Shown: positions 36,078 through 46,029, numbered from the stretch's first letter. The stretch: 64,000 nucleotides of DNA from JBEPTX01 sp041691795 (GCA_041691795.1 JBEPTX010000001.1:450756-514755); one strand, 5' to 3'. Notes: generated by a model not told the origin, from the letters alone. Made by a program: numbers and translations.

Positions 36078-38639
36078 TTATCTAAAATTACCGCTTGCAA
36101 TCTTTTCTAGGGATGCGCGTTGACTGGTACCAAGCTTACTAGCTGCTTTTGAATTAAGAATGCGCGTAGCCCCTGCCGGACTGAGCGAGCGCGTTCCATC
36201 GGCACCGACAGCTTTTCGTAGATACTCCATTGATCCGGGAGTCTGAGATGCAATTTCGTTGTCCGACAGCCAGTCAAAGTTACCTGGATCACTTTGGTGA
36301 CCAGACATCTTGGTGTGGCCGACAAATTCGCCGTCCTTCATACCTGTATCGGCCATCCAGCCAAAGGTTGAGGCTGATTGACTGTCGACATTACCGTGCT
36401 TCTCGAGCGCATACGAACGAAATTCATTGTAATCCTTGGAGTCAATCATTCCTGGGTTTGCATCCTCAATTTGTGCCATAACGGCTGAAAATGAATCAAC
36501 CCCAGCTGCACCCCTGCTAAGCATCATACTTGCAGCAGCCTTTACTGATAGTTTCGCCGAGTCGGACATACCTGCGCTCAGTGTATTGTTAAGTAACGTT
36601 GCTAATTGCTCAAAGCCCATACCCTGCTCTATCATCTCTGCCTGTCGCTCTTTGATCTCCTCATCATCAATCTTCTTGGCGGCGACAAGTGCCAATCGAT
36701 CAACTCGCGCGTTAACCGCCTTCATACCACCTGTTTGTAGTTGTTTCGGAAGATAACTAGCCCCAACACCCTTGTAGGCAAGGTTCGTATATTTGCCTAC
36801 CAGACTGTCCTCGCCTAGACGTTTAACAACTTTCTTGCTTTTGTAGTTCTTTTTGATATTTGCGCGAATTGCTCTTCCCCGACTTGCGGCGGATCTTTCG
36901 TTCAGACCACTCCCAAATTTCCTACCTGCACTGGATGCTCGTTTGTCGAGACCGCTTATCATGCCATTTATTGTACTGCCTGCGGACAGGGCAGCCTTAA
37001 GCACACCCCAAACGGCAAATAGCGGGATGACTGCAATGGCTGTTGCGACGAGGCCCTGAACAAGACTCGACTCTGTTTTATTGTCGATTTTATCTCCACC
37101 ACTCGTTTCTGTACTGTCGAGTGCGTTTTTGGAAGCTGTCGCGCTGTAGTTGAGACCAGAAGTCAGGATAATTGCGCTCGCTAGTTGCCCGCCGCCAAAT
37201 AACAGTGATATGATCGGAAAGACCAAAAGTAGATCTATGAACATTTTTCGCCACTTTTTGAACAGGTCTTCGGTGTTGGGGAGTAGATACGCAACGAAAG
37301 CTATTGGTGATATGACAATCAGCAAAACGATGAATGCTTTTCGCAGTAGCAGAATGATTATGATGACCAAGAGCGCAATCATGACTGAAATGGCAATACC
37401 GAATAGCAGTGGTAGCATCACCCATACTGCCGCGGCACCGAGAATACCAGCTGTTATGAGGGTTAACGGCAGATTGCCACTCGACATGACACTTGCGTAG
37501 GGGCTCTTGCTATTTTGCAGCAATCCGTTTGCGATGTCTTTGAGCACCTCCTTTATTTCAAATCCACCTATATTCGTAAGATCCACGATCACCTGGCAAA
37601 CATAATAGGATGTATTTACTAAAATAGCTGCGATGATTAATCGTGGCAGCATTTTTTTCAGACCATAATTGCTCATCCCCATCCCGGTTATCTGGGAATA
37701 AATGAGGATTAAAAAGGCTATAACAAACAGGATATTGGCAAGATCGCGAAAAGTCGACCAGGCGGCGAATGTTCCAGTATTACTATCGTTGTATAATTTG
37801 GGTTCGACCTGCAAAAAGTTGTTGGCAAGTAGGCTAAATGCCCCATCGGAGATTTTGTTGACTGTCTCGATGATTGGACATAGCATCCATCCCATTTTTT
37901 CGATGGCACAGGTGACGCCTTTATTGGGGTCACGACCAGGTGGCGGCGGTGTGCAGACACCGGTTTTGCTGCCTGTTGTGTCACAGCCCTTTTGACAGGC
38001 ATCACTTGCTCCTGCACCTAGTTGGCTACAAGTGAGCGTACCAGCCTTGCAGGCGTCTTTTGTAGGGCCAGGATCCATCGTGTCGCAATTAAAGCCGTTG
38101 TAATAACCAGCATAACAGCCAGGTCGTGCCAGTTCGTTTACATTCTTGCAGGCCTCCTCGCCTTTATCTACTGGTGGGGTCGTTGCTTGCGCACCATCTA
38201 CTTTGCTCTGGTCGACACCATTGACCTTCTTGATACAGTCTTTCTGGGCGGTCTGGTTAGTTGAATTGGCGGAGATACATTGATTGACACCATCATGACA
38301 TTTGCCGATAGTTGAATTTTGATTAGCTGCTGTCACTTTGCCGCCACAAACCTGATCAGCAACACTTCCACCGGTTGGTGGTGGAGTTGGGTTGTCAGCG
38401 TGATTCTTTTTTCCTTGTTCGCAGGCATGGGTTGCTGGCCCGTTATCCATCTGGTTACAGGCATGAGTGCCATCGTAACCGGCTATACATGCTGTATGCA
38501 CAGCGTCGGAGATACCATTTGATACATTACAATATGTTTCTGCCGCAAGGCTAGCGTTCACCCGTGTTGGTTGCAGTACAGCAAAAGCACCTGCAAGTGA
38601 ACCTGCAATAAGTAATAATATGAGTGCCCGTCTGAACAT
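36078..38639 (-). CDS. VirB6/TrbL-like polytopic T4SS protein 2 with exported Cys-rich N-terminal domain
   Basis: 853 aa. After a signal peptide (~1-30) come about 215 residues with some 20 cysteines in loose repeats (ACIAGYDGTHACNQM; GCYAGYYNGFNCDTM; DACKAGTLTC). The VirB6 core begins at CAIEKMGWMLCPIIETV and continues with NNFLQVEPKLY, six to seven transmembrane segments and the KKMLPRLIIAAILVNTSYY signature. A ~280-residue basic, Ala-rich cytoplasmic tail ends the protein. The Cys-rich domain is not part of VirB6 and is shared with the esterase-like and pilin proteins nearby, so the channel protein may carry a surface-exposed disulfide module. Confidence 0.87.
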   Translation of the reverse strand: MFRRALILLLIAGSLAGAFAVLQPTRVNASLAAETYCNVSNGISDAVHTACIAGYDGTHACNQMDNGPATHACEQGKKNHADNPTPPPTGGSVADQVCGGKVTAANQNSTIGKCHDGVNQCISANSTNQTAQKDCIKKVNGVDQSKVDGAQATTPPVDKGEEACKNVNELARPGCYAGYYNGFNCDTMDPGPTKDACKAGTLTCSQLGAGASDACQKGCDTTGSKTGVCTPPPPGRDPNKGVTCAIEKMGWMLCPIIETVNKISDGAFSLLANNFLQVEPKLYNDSNTGTFAAWSTFRDLANILFVIAFLILIYSQITGMGMSNYGLKKMLPRLIIAAILVNTSYYVCQVIVDLTNIGGFEIKEVLKDIANGLLQNSKSPYASVMSSGNLPLTLITAGILGAAAVWVMLPLLFGIAISVMIALLVIIIILLLRKAFIVLLIVISPIAFVAYLLPNTEDLFKKWRKMFIDLLLVFPIISLLFGGGQLASAIILTSGLNYSATASKNALDSTETSGGDKIDNKTESSLVQGLVATAIAVIPLFAVWGVLKAALSAGSTINGMISGLDKRASSAGRKFGSGLNERSAASRGRAIRANIKKNYKSKKVVKRLGEDSLVGKYTNLAYKGVGASYLPKQLQTGGMKAVNARVDRLALVAAKKIDDEEIKERQAEMIEQGMGFEQLATLLNNTLSAGMSDSAKLSVKAAASMMLSRGAAGVDSFSAVMAQIEDANPGMIDSKDYNEFRSYALEKHGNVDSQSASTFGWMADTGMKDGEFVGHTKMSGHQSDPGNFDWLSDNEIASQTPGSMEYLRKAVGADGTRSLSPAGATRILNSKAASKLGTSQRASLEKIASGNFR

Positions 38640-38656
38640 GCTTACGGCTTATTATG
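38638..38656 (-). promoter_or_regulatory. 19-base element before VirB6-like gene 2
   Basis: Identical to the element at 34466-34484 (CATAATAAGCCGTAAGCAT on the minus strand). Here the last two bases are the AT of the ATG start codon. Exact conservation in two divergent paralogues suggests a promoter or translation signal. Confidence 0.5.
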
Positions 38657-38705
38657 GCCTATATGATATGAGGTGGCAATAAGTAATTATTCTAGGGAAT
38701 TGAAA

Positions 38706-40301
38706 TCAACTACCGCTTGGGTGAAGATATGAGTCTACAAATTGGAAAGTCTTGTCAATGAAAGGCTGGGCTTTATCAAGATTTTTCCATAAATGATCAT
38801 TTGCTGGATCGGTACCATCAATAGTATCTGCTTCGGATGGAACTCCAAGACTACGGAGTTTGTCGCGCATTTGCCAGATTTGGTCTGGGCCGACCAAGGG
38901 ATCATCGTTGTAGCCTGCAAAGTATCCTGGAGGGCTGAGTGCGCTGGAAAAGAGTGCTGGAGATGCACTATTGAAGTTGTCGAGACATTCGATAAACTTT
39001 TTGGCAGCTAGGCGCGTACCATTTTGTTGGAGTGTACTCGAATCACCCAGTGTTTTGGACATTGTTTCGGCACTTGTACTCGTATCTTGGGCTTGTTGAG
39101 CAACTTCGAGGACATTTGTAACTGTATCAAGACCGGTACCACCGTTGCCGATATTATTATCAGCTATCCCGCCGCTATAGCCTGTTTTTGGATCAATTCC
39201 TGTCTGCCCATTCAATTGGTTGATAACATCTTGAGCACCGTTTAGGTCAGTTGGTACGCAGGTTGAATGATCCATGCCAATTGCAAATGATTGTGGAGAC
39301 CTGAATAATGCGGTGTAAGCGTTGGTTGGAGCTGACCAACCAACCTGAACTGCAGCACCAGACTGGCCGGTGCCTGCCGCGCGTGATGAGAGGCTTCCAC
39401 CGGCGCTGTCGCCCCAAATAGCAATACGACTTGGATCGATACCATACATACCTGCATTGTCACGAATATGGCGCATGGCGCGCAGAACATCGTCGAGCAT
39501 ATAGTAAATTCCACTGGAACCTAGACGATACGTTGCAACAATGGTTGTATATCCACGTTCGTTTGCCTTTGGTGCCATAGCATCACCCATGCCGTCATCA
39601 CCATGCCAGCCACCGCCATCAATAAAGACAATTGCAGGATTATTGTTACCAGGTGCTTTAGTCACTCGTAGGGGTTGTTGCTTGCCTGCACCATTCACGT
39701 ACGAACCATACTGATGGTCATCGGCGCTTGCAGCGTCAGTATTTAGTTTTTTAAGCAGATCGAGAAGTTGTTTATTAGATGTATCAGTTTTTGCTGAACT
39801 GTCGGATGATTTAGACGGATCGGTTGTCGTATCTTTGCTTGGGGTGGTAGGTGCAACAACTTTGCTTTTCGCAACACCCTTTTGACATTCTGACGTAAGG
39901 TTTGTGTCAGTACCATATCCTTCGCAGGTTTGACCACTGTAGCCAGCCTTGTATGCACCGCCTTTTTTACAATCGGTAACAATATCAGGTCCGCCAAAAC
40001 TGGCGTAATCATCGCAAGATTGGCCGCCATAACCAGCTTCACAGGCATTAAAGGCAAGGCTAGCAGTGTACTGAGAACAATAGGTAAATCCAACACTACA
40101 CCCTGTTGCTGCACTTGTTGATTGTGCGGCCGCATCTTTGCAGTAATCATCAGATGTTTGAGCCGCGGCGTAATTGTAGTGGAACAAAACCGTTGCACTA
40201 CCGAGTGCGAGTGTAATAACAAGTGTCTTTAGTATGAAACCGCGCAGACTCGTCGTTTTTGTCTGCTTTGTACTTTTGTTAGTTTTGTACCAGATTTTCA
40301 T
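38706..40301 (-). CDS. Exported Cys-rich esterase-like alpha/beta hydrolase
   Basis: 531 aa. A signal anchor (~22-46) precedes a Cys-rich repeat region (~52-145, e.g. NACEAGYGGQSCDDY and YKAGYSGQTCEGY), a Ser/Thr/Asp linker (~146-178) and an alpha/beta hydrolase domain (~200-525). The nucleophile elbow GDSAGG places the catalytic Ser at about 299; DPANDH near the end supplies a likely His. The usual oxyanion motif HGGGW reads DGGGW, a visible departure. The fold resembles feruloyl-esterase or carboxylesterase proteins of the BD-FAE type. It may deacylate a host or cell-wall polymer at the secretion site; substrate is unknown. Confidence 0.82.
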   Translation of the reverse strand: MKIWYKTNKSTKQTKTTSLRGFILKTLVITLALGSATVLFHYNYAAAQTSDDYCKDAAAQSTSAATGCSVGFTYCSQYTASLAFNACEAGYGGQSCDDYASFGGPDIVTDCKKGGAYKAGYSGQTCEGYGTDTNLTSECQKGVAKSKVVAPTTPSKDTTTDPSKSSDSSAKTDTSNKQLLDLLKKLNTDAASADDHQYGSYVNGAGKQQPLRVTKAPGNNNPAIVFIDGGGWHGDDGMGDAMAPKANERGYTTIVATYRLGSSGIYYMLDDVLRAMRHIRDNAGMYGIDPSRIAIWGDSAGGSLSSRAAGTGQSGAAVQVGWSAPTNAYTALFRSPQSFAIGMDHSTCVPTDLNGAQDVINQLNGQTGIDPKTGYSGGIADNNIGNGGTGLDTVTNVLEVAQQAQDTSTSAETMSKTLGDSSTLQQNGTRLAAKKFIECLDNFNSASPALFSSALSPPGYFAGYNDDPLVGPDQIWQMRDKLRSLGVPSEADTIDGTDPANDHLWKNLDKAQPFIDKTFQFVDSYLHPSGS

Positions 40302-40425
40302 GATATGTATTCAGAATACAATAGAACCAAAACAAGGACAAGCATTATGCAAATTTTTATCCCATTGCGCTAATGGTAGTGTATACTCGTAATATAATTT
40401 ACGTGTACAAAGGAAATTTATCCGG

Positions 40426-41085
40426 ATGAAAACAAAGCAACGAACGAAACGATCGAATAATCGAAGCCGATCTTTCAAGCGATTCTTGACATCGACAGTA
40501 GGCAAAAAGATAGGTATCCTTCTTCTTGCTGGTGTCTCTCTTGCTGTTCTCGTGCTTATCATTCAGGGCTTTCCGAATAGGAACCAAGGTGCTCAGAACG
40601 GTGTCGGCGCCAATGGATTTAGTGTTTTCCAGGTAAAGGGTGCTAACTTGGGTGTATCGAACATTGTCAAAAAATCAACGGTTCAGGATGAGTTCGGCAG
40701 TCTGCTCAAATCTGTCAGCGATGTTGATGATTCTGGTGTCATCAGTGTTGGTGGTAACAGGGGTCAAACAGCTACCTATTATGTTGTCACCAAGAATGAC
40801 ACGCATGGGAGTGTCTATGTTGACGTCTGGCAATACAAAAACGCGGCCGCACATAAAACGGCAGATATCAACGCCGGTACGGGTGATGCTGGTAAGGTCG
40901 GTAACCTATCTACTCGTTTCTTGCCTGCTGCCACTATCGCCAACGAACGTGAGTATGCAATCTTGATCGCCAAGGGCCTTTACACATATAAATTTGCCTT
41001 AACTCAACCGTACAAGAATGTCACAATTGACGAAGCAACAGCCCAGGCCGCGTTGAAACGAATCGCCGCTAAAGCAAACTTGTAA
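40426..41085 (+). CDS. Anchored extracytoplasmic protein, unknown function
   Basis: 219 aa. A very basic N-terminus (MKTKQRTKRSNNRSRSFKR) and one transmembrane helix (~29-48) leave ~165 exported residues with strands such as GQTATYYVVTKND, GSVYVDVWQYKN and EYAILIAKGLYTYKFAL. It is transcribed divergently from the esterase gene; TATACT and TATAAT hexamers are visible near 40381-40400 and AAGGAAA lies upstream of the ATG. No family is recognised. Location suggests a T4SS accessory protein. Confidence 0.7.
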   Translation: MKTKQRTKRSNNRSRSFKRFLTSTVGKKIGILLLAGVSLAVLVLIIQGFPNRNQGAQNGVGANGFSVFQVKGANLGVSNIVKKSTVQDEFGSLLKSVSDVDDSGVISVGGNRGQTATYYVVTKNDTHGSVYVDVWQYKNAAAHKTADINAGTGDAGKVGNLSTRFLPAATIANEREYAILIAKGLYTYKFALTQPYKNVTIDEATAQAALKRIAAKANL

Positions 41086-41092
41086 TATCTCC

Positions 41093-41173
41093 GAGTCTCA
41101 AAACCTCGTCATTCCAGACTGGATCCCCAGGGCAAGCCCGAGGATGACAGGCTGCTGAGAGGTTTTGAGACTC
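41093..41173. repeat. 81-base palindromic element (REP/MITE-like) between convergent genes
   Basis: A perfect 15-bp inverted repeat (GAGTCTCAAAACCTC at 41093-41107, reverse complement at 41159-41173) encloses a GC-rich 51-base core with nested pairing: GTCATTCC against GGATGAC and GGGCAAGCCC. It could end both convergent transcripts, but it has no long T-run directly after the stem, and the core resembles dispersed palindromic repeats of other bacteria. No second copy was noticed in this window. Confidence 0.6.
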
Positions 41174-41188
41174 AGATTTTAATTTCTA

Positions 41189-43966
41189 TTAGAACCAAGA
41201 AGTGTAGATAATGTCGTTGTTATTGTAGTAACCATCAAAGTAAGCACCGGCTTTATCTTTATAAGTACAATCAACTGCACCGGAGTGTGAACCGTCAACC
41301 GAACACATCATGGTATAGGCACGGAAGTTTTTGAGCTCCTCGCTGTTTTCCAGACATTTTTTACCAGTGTACCAATCTTGGTCAGCACTGGCCCCTTCGG
41401 TAACAGACATATAGGCATTACCAATTGTGGTTCCGTATGGGTCAGGACTCGGATCACCTTTTTTGAATGCGATGCCGTTACGGTCCTGCTTTTGTAGTGC
41501 CTTGTCCATTTCATCATCGCTTGGCTGCTTGCGCTCAACAACCATAGCTGATCTCCCCCATGGATCTTCGCGATTGACACAGTAGGTCAAGAACTTTTCA
41601 TATTCAGAGTGCGGCAATGCCTTGCCGGTCTTTTTGTCAATCTCGGCCTCACCCTGTCCCTGCTGAGCCTCACTAACCATACGTTGAACATCGGCTTGAT
41701 CTTGGGTGTCGGCACCCCGGTCTGTTTCGCCCTGTCGTTTTTGTAATTCCTGGACATTTTTGTCAGTCAGATCAGAATGTTTGTCGAGCATGTATTTTAG
41801 TACATCATCTGGCTTGGCATTGAGTTCATCTTGACTCATGCTATAGCGGACATTACAAGCAACATCAGCCTTGATTCCAATTGCATTGTACTCAGCGTCA
41901 GGACATATCAAGCGAGATGGGTCGAAGGTCCGTGGCTGGATGTAGAAAAAGGCATCAGCATTGGTATTAAGGTGTGTGAGCGACGAAGGAATGAGCGAGA
42001 ATATATTGGAAAGTGACGATAGTATCGGTGTATTTTGGTTATATGTGACACCAAGTGAACGCACGAATGATCCCATAAACGAGTACTTATTATCAATGTC
42101 CATTGGATTCTGACTGGCCTGATAGCGAGCAATATCTTGTTGGTCTTTGTCGATGTTTGTCTTGACAGACAGATACTGTGTCATTGATTGGACGTCACCT
42201 GGTCGCATGCCACGGGACATCGCCATATCGCCGAGTATTTCGCCTGTTCCGGCAAAGATTGCATCACTGGCATTAACGCCAGTTGTTTTGGAGTCGAAGC
42301 TACCAGCAATTTGATTAGCCCACCCACTAACCGCGCCAGTAAACATATTTGCAACATACGGCATCACGACTTGTTCAGTCATATGAGTGGTCGGATACAT
42401 CATCCAGCAACAACCTTTGGGCGGCATTGGACAGATGCGGTCAGACAGACCGGCGATACCACCGACGGCCCCCTGGAGTGGTGGCGGTGTTCCGGCAATA
42501 GTCAACGCTGGACATGTACCAGGTTTGAGAGCTGCTTTATTACTTTCCTTTTGACCCTCAAGGCAATACTGTCGGGCCCCATTACCGATATCAGCTGGGG
42601 GTTGTGCTAATCCACCAGGTACGCCTGCGACCCCCTTGATGGCGGGGGCAGTAATCATGAGTGTTTGTAGCCAAGCCGGGAAAAGTGCGCCGATGCTGTC
42701 GAAACTATCCAGATTATATAATTGGGTTGGTGAAGCACCAGGCTGGTTGAATACGATATTGCGGTACAGGGCGGTATCAGTGGCGTTCTTGCCTGTGTAG
42801 CCTCCGTCGCTACTCTGAGCGAGCTTGGCAGATAATGTGTTGGCGGGCATCTCACTTGCTAGTCCTGCTTTGATCTGATCGGCAGCCTTTAGGTACTGCA
42901 TTGCAAAGCGTGCCACGGTAATCTGTTTGGCTTTGTGGGCGTCATTACTGACAATCTTACCCTGGGTATAGTAGGCACATTGAAGCCCTACATATGAATA
43001 GGCGTTGTTGCCAACCGTCTCTGAAGTCTGTTGCAGACCGCTACTGCCCTTGCCTCCGAGTGTCTTCAGACTAAATGCTCCCTGGCCGGTCTTATCAATC
43101 GTCTCATCCTTGCCTTGCATTGATGCATCAAATGATTTGTTCACTGCATCTTCGCTATTACCACTGACCGTTGGGTTTTTGGTCAGATCGTAGCGCCATT
43201 TAATACGTTGTTTGTAGCGTGCGTCCATGAAAAAACTGGATTTTGGGTTAAAGACGCTATAAACAAGTGCTTTCATGGCAGAGCTTTTGTTCGTATTTTT
43301 TTCAAACGAATCAGCATCCGTTGCCGAGCCACCGTTATGCGGGAAGTCGATACTGGTGACTTTGAAACGACTTTCAGGTTTGTTATTCTTCTGATCTTGA
43401 TCGTCCAGATTGTCCTCTGTTACCTTGTCGCCGTTCACGGTAAACCCGGCTTTTTCAAGTGATTTCACCTCTTGTCGGCTCATCGTGGTCAGTTTACATT
43501 TGATGGTATCTTTGTCGCCGCAGTCGGCATGACCAATCTTGTAATTGAGCATTGTCTTGTCGTATGTGTAGAGTGCGGTCGTTGCGTCCGTTAGGTCATT
43601 GGTGAACATTTCTTTGATGTTAACCAAGATAACGTTTGGCGCAAAAACAGATGAAAACCAGACACCAACCAGGATAATCCCTATGATAAACCCATAGGCA
43701 GAACCATGGCGCACGCGACCAAGTACACCACGTTTGAGAGAGACAGACTTGGTTTCGGTGTCAGTCTCCTTTGTGTCCTTGCCGACGTCAGTTGTTTTCC
43801 AATGTGGATCATCGGCGTGTGTTTCAAGTGATTTGACATCACCGTCGACGGACTTTTCGGCTGCAGCCGCTTCCATTTCTTTGAGTTGCTTGCTGGTTGC
43901 GAACTTACGTTTATAGGCCTCGTCCGCAACGTTTTTATCGTCGTCTTGGTTTTTGTCCTCTGGCAT
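41189..43966 (-). CDS. Large T4SS membrane protein, paralogue of the NlpC/P60 protein but lacking the enzyme domain
   Basis: 925 aa. The acidic N-terminal ~105 residues are followed by a transmembrane segment (~108-132) and VNIKEMFTNDLTDATTALY, KLTTMSRQEVKSLEKAGFTV and EGASADQDWYTGKKCLEN, all recognisable in the 1145-aa protein at 25007-28444. The later hydrophobic segments and a Cys-containing stretch PMPPKGCCWM are also present. It ends soon after the shared C-terminal block (GAYFDGYYNNNDIIYTSWF) where the paralogue continues into its peptidase domain. Probably a structural subunit in the same position of the apparatus. The start is two bases after the stop of the upstream VirB6-like gene. 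Confidence 0.78.
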   Translation of the reverse strand: MPEDKNQDDDKNVADEAYKRKFATSKQLKEMEAAAAEKSVDGDVKSLETHADDPHWKTTDVGKDTKETDTETKSVSLKRGVLGRVRHGSAYGFIIGIILVGVWFSSVFAPNVILVNIKEMFTNDLTDATTALYTYDKTMLNYKIGHADCGDKDTIKCKLTTMSRQEVKSLEKAGFTVNGDKVTEDNLDDQDQKNNKPESRFKVTSIDFPHNGGSATDADSFEKNTNKSSAMKALVYSVFNPKSSFFMDARYKQRIKWRYDLTKNPTVSGNSEDAVNKSFDASMQGKDETIDKTGQGAFSLKTLGGKGSSGLQQTSETVGNNAYSYVGLQCAYYTQGKIVSNDAHKAKQITVARFAMQYLKAADQIKAGLASEMPANTLSAKLAQSSDGGYTGKNATDTALYRNIVFNQPGASPTQLYNLDSFDSIGALFPAWLQTLMITAPAIKGVAGVPGGLAQPPADIGNGARQYCLEGQKESNKAALKPGTCPALTIAGTPPPLQGAVGGIAGLSDRICPMPPKGCCWMMYPTTHMTEQVVMPYVANMFTGAVSGWANQIAGSFDSKTTGVNASDAIFAGTGEILGDMAMSRGMRPGDVQSMTQYLSVKTNIDKDQQDIARYQASQNPMDIDNKYSFMGSFVRSLGVTYNQNTPILSSLSNIFSLIPSSLTHLNTNADAFFYIQPRTFDPSRLICPDAEYNAIGIKADVACNVRYSMSQDELNAKPDDVLKYMLDKHSDLTDKNVQELQKRQGETDRGADTQDQADVQRMVSEAQQGQGEAEIDKKTGKALPHSEYEKFLTYCVNREDPWGRSAMVVERKQPSDDEMDKALQKQDRNGIAFKKGDPSPDPYGTTIGNAYMSVTEGASADQDWYTGKKCLENSEELKNFRAYTMMCSVDGSHSGAVDCTYKDKAGAYFDGYYNNNDIIYTSWF

Positions 43967-43968
43967 GA

Positions 43969-46029
43969 CTATTCACCTTGTTTCTTGTCATCACCCTGTT
44001 GCTCATCTTCGAGTTTCTTGCCCAATTCTTCTAATCGATCAGCTGCACTTTCAACTCCGGTTGCAGAATCAAATAAATATTTCTGAGCTCGAGCTTTTGC
44101 TTTGTCGGTCATTATCGATGATGGTGGTTGATGCTGGCCACCTGCATTCATACTTGGCTGGAGTAGCGCCGATGCGTCAACTTGGACAGGGACGGTGACA
44201 ATACTGACTGGGCCGCCGCTTGAATGAGACGAACTTTGGGTAGGCGCGCTCATTGGCTGAGCCATGCTTGGTGCACGGTAATCGTTGGCATGACCAGCTT
44301 CGCCGCCACCGCCACCTCCGCTTCCACTACCACCGCCACCGGCTGGTGCTGGACCAGAACTGAATGATCGTTGTTGGTCTTTGGCTTGATGGCCCTTGTT
44401 CATATTATTAAAGATATCTTTAGCCGTCTTGCCTTCTTTTTTGTCATCCTTTTTCAGCGTTGCTTGGACTGAACCTTCCATTCCAGCAGTGACATTGCCA
44501 CCATTTATCTCGCCTGCCATCTTTGCCGCCTCTGCGGCTTGCTGCTGTGCTTGTTGCGCTTGCTGTTGTCCGCCATCTTTCTTCATCAGGTTATCAAGCG
44601 ACGATGCCAGCGTTTGTGGTGGTTGTGCGGTACGGCCTGGTTGGTTCGGTGGTTGTGGGGCGTTGCTGCCACCAAGTGATGCTTTGTGGCGTCGACCAGC
44701 TAGGCGGCTAAAGGCAGGTTTTCGGTCAAAGCCTGTTCCAGGAATACCACCTGGAGTAAGACCAGGTTTGCCGAGTTTTGCTTGCATCTTTTCGGCACGT
44801 TCTTTGGCACGTGATCCACGGCCGACATTGGCAGCAAGTTTGCTCGCACCGCTTGTCATAACTGACGATAGACCTTTCATGAGGAACCATACACCGATGA
44901 GTGGCAGTACTGCTGCAGCACAGGCAGCCAGATCGGTTGTTGCACTTCCTGATCCACCACTTTTGGCCTGGTAGCCATCATCTTTTACTGCGTAATTCGT
45001 ATCTCCGCTGGATCCAACATTAATAATGGTTGCACTAATAATTTGTCCGGTCCCCAGCAAAAACGCTACCACCGGGAACACTAATAGCAGTTGGATGAAT
45101 AATCGTAGCCATTGTTGAAAATAGTGCTCGATATTTGGTAATAGATATGTAACGAATAGCAACGGTGAAACCAATACGAGCATGGCGACGATTACTTTCC
45201 TGGCAATTAACAAGATGATAGAGGCTGCCGCAACAATGGCAATAGAAATAATAACTGCGGCGATCGGTGCCATGAGAATCCATATCGTTCCCGTTTTGGT
45301 CAGCATGGCCGATGTCAAGTCACTAAGGACGCCGTCCTTAAACCCATTGGCCGCATTATGCAGTGACATAGCAGGTGTACCGATTTTCTGTGTTACCCCC
45401 TCCATGATCTGCAGCATAGATGCACCGATAACATTTGATAATTGGATAGCCGCCGCACATATATAATACGAAATATTCACCAGAATCGCCCCAACGATGA
45501 GTCGTGGCAGCAGTCGCTTGATATTATACCCTCCGGCATTCCTCCCGGTGATCTGTGTATAAATAATGTACAAGAACGCTAGTACAAGTGTCACATTGGC
45601 GATTGCCAGCATGAGACTCCATGCCGTATAGATACCGCTATCGGTGTTGCTGATAGTATAGTCAATCTTGAGATAGTTTTCGTTGACGAACGAGAATCCA
45701 TAATCGGCTAATTTGGCGATGGTTCGCATGACCGGACAGATAACCCACCCAACCGTTTCAATTGCACAGGTTGTCACGCCTAGGCCATTGCTTGCTCCCA
45801 AGCTCGATGCATCACTCAGTGAGTCGGCTTGAACTGGTGCGCCACCAAGTGCCGCCACTGAAGAAACCAGCATAAATGCCGCAATAACTAGTACAACAAC
45901 ACGTTTGTGCTGTGTACGTAAAGTGTGAAGCCCACGAGCTGTCCAGCGTTTTAGCATAACTACTATTAAAGTATCGGTCATGCTGGATATACTGTCAACA
46001 ATGCTTTTACCTTGCCGCTTGTGTTTCAC
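43969..46029 (-). CDS. VirB6/TrbL-like polytopic T4SS protein 3
   Basis: 686 aa, GTG start. A hydrophobic signal-like segment lies at ~45-65. The core starts TCAIETVGWVICPVMRTIAK and shows NENYLKIDY, LAFLYIIYTQITGRN and KRLLPRLIVGAILVNISYY, matching the other two VirB6-like proteins, with six or seven transmembrane helices up to ~400. The C-terminal ~280 residues are Gln/Pro/Gly/Lys-rich and include a poly-Gly/Ser run. It is divergent from the first pilin gene with only 28 bases between the start codons; TACAAT on the minus strand lies close to the GTG. Confidence 0.86.
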   Translation of the reverse strand: MKHKRQGKSIVDSISSMTDTLIVVMLKRWTARGLHTLRTQHKRVVVLVIAAFMLVSSVAALGGAPVQADSLSDASSLGASNGLGVTTCAIETVGWVICPVMRTIAKLADYGFSFVNENYLKIDYTISNTDSGIYTAWSLMLAIANVTLVLAFLYIIYTQITGRNAGGYNIKRLLPRLIVGAILVNISYYICAAAIQLSNVIGASMLQIMEGVTQKIGTPAMSLHNAANGFKDGVLSDLTSAMLTKTGTIWILMAPIAAVIISIAIVAAASIILLIARKVIVAMLVLVSPLLFVTYLLPNIEHYFQQWLRLFIQLLLVFPVVAFLLGTGQIISATIINVGSSGDTNYAVKDDGYQAKSGGSGSATTDLAACAAAVLPLIGVWFLMKGLSSVMTSGASKLAANVGRGSRAKERAEKMQAKLGKPGLTPGGIPGTGFDRKPAFSRLAGRRHKASLGGSNAPQPPNQPGRTAQPPQTLASSLDNLMKKDGGQQQAQQAQQQAAEAAKMAGEINGGNVTAGMEGSVQATLKKDDKKEGKTAKDIFNNMNKGHQAKDQQRSFSSGPAPAGGGGSGSGGGGGGEAGHANDYRAPSMAQPMSAPTQSSSHSSGGPVSIVTVPVQVDASALLQPSMNAGGQHQPPSSIMTDKAKARAQKYLFDSATGVESAADRLEELGKKLEDEQQGDDKKQGE

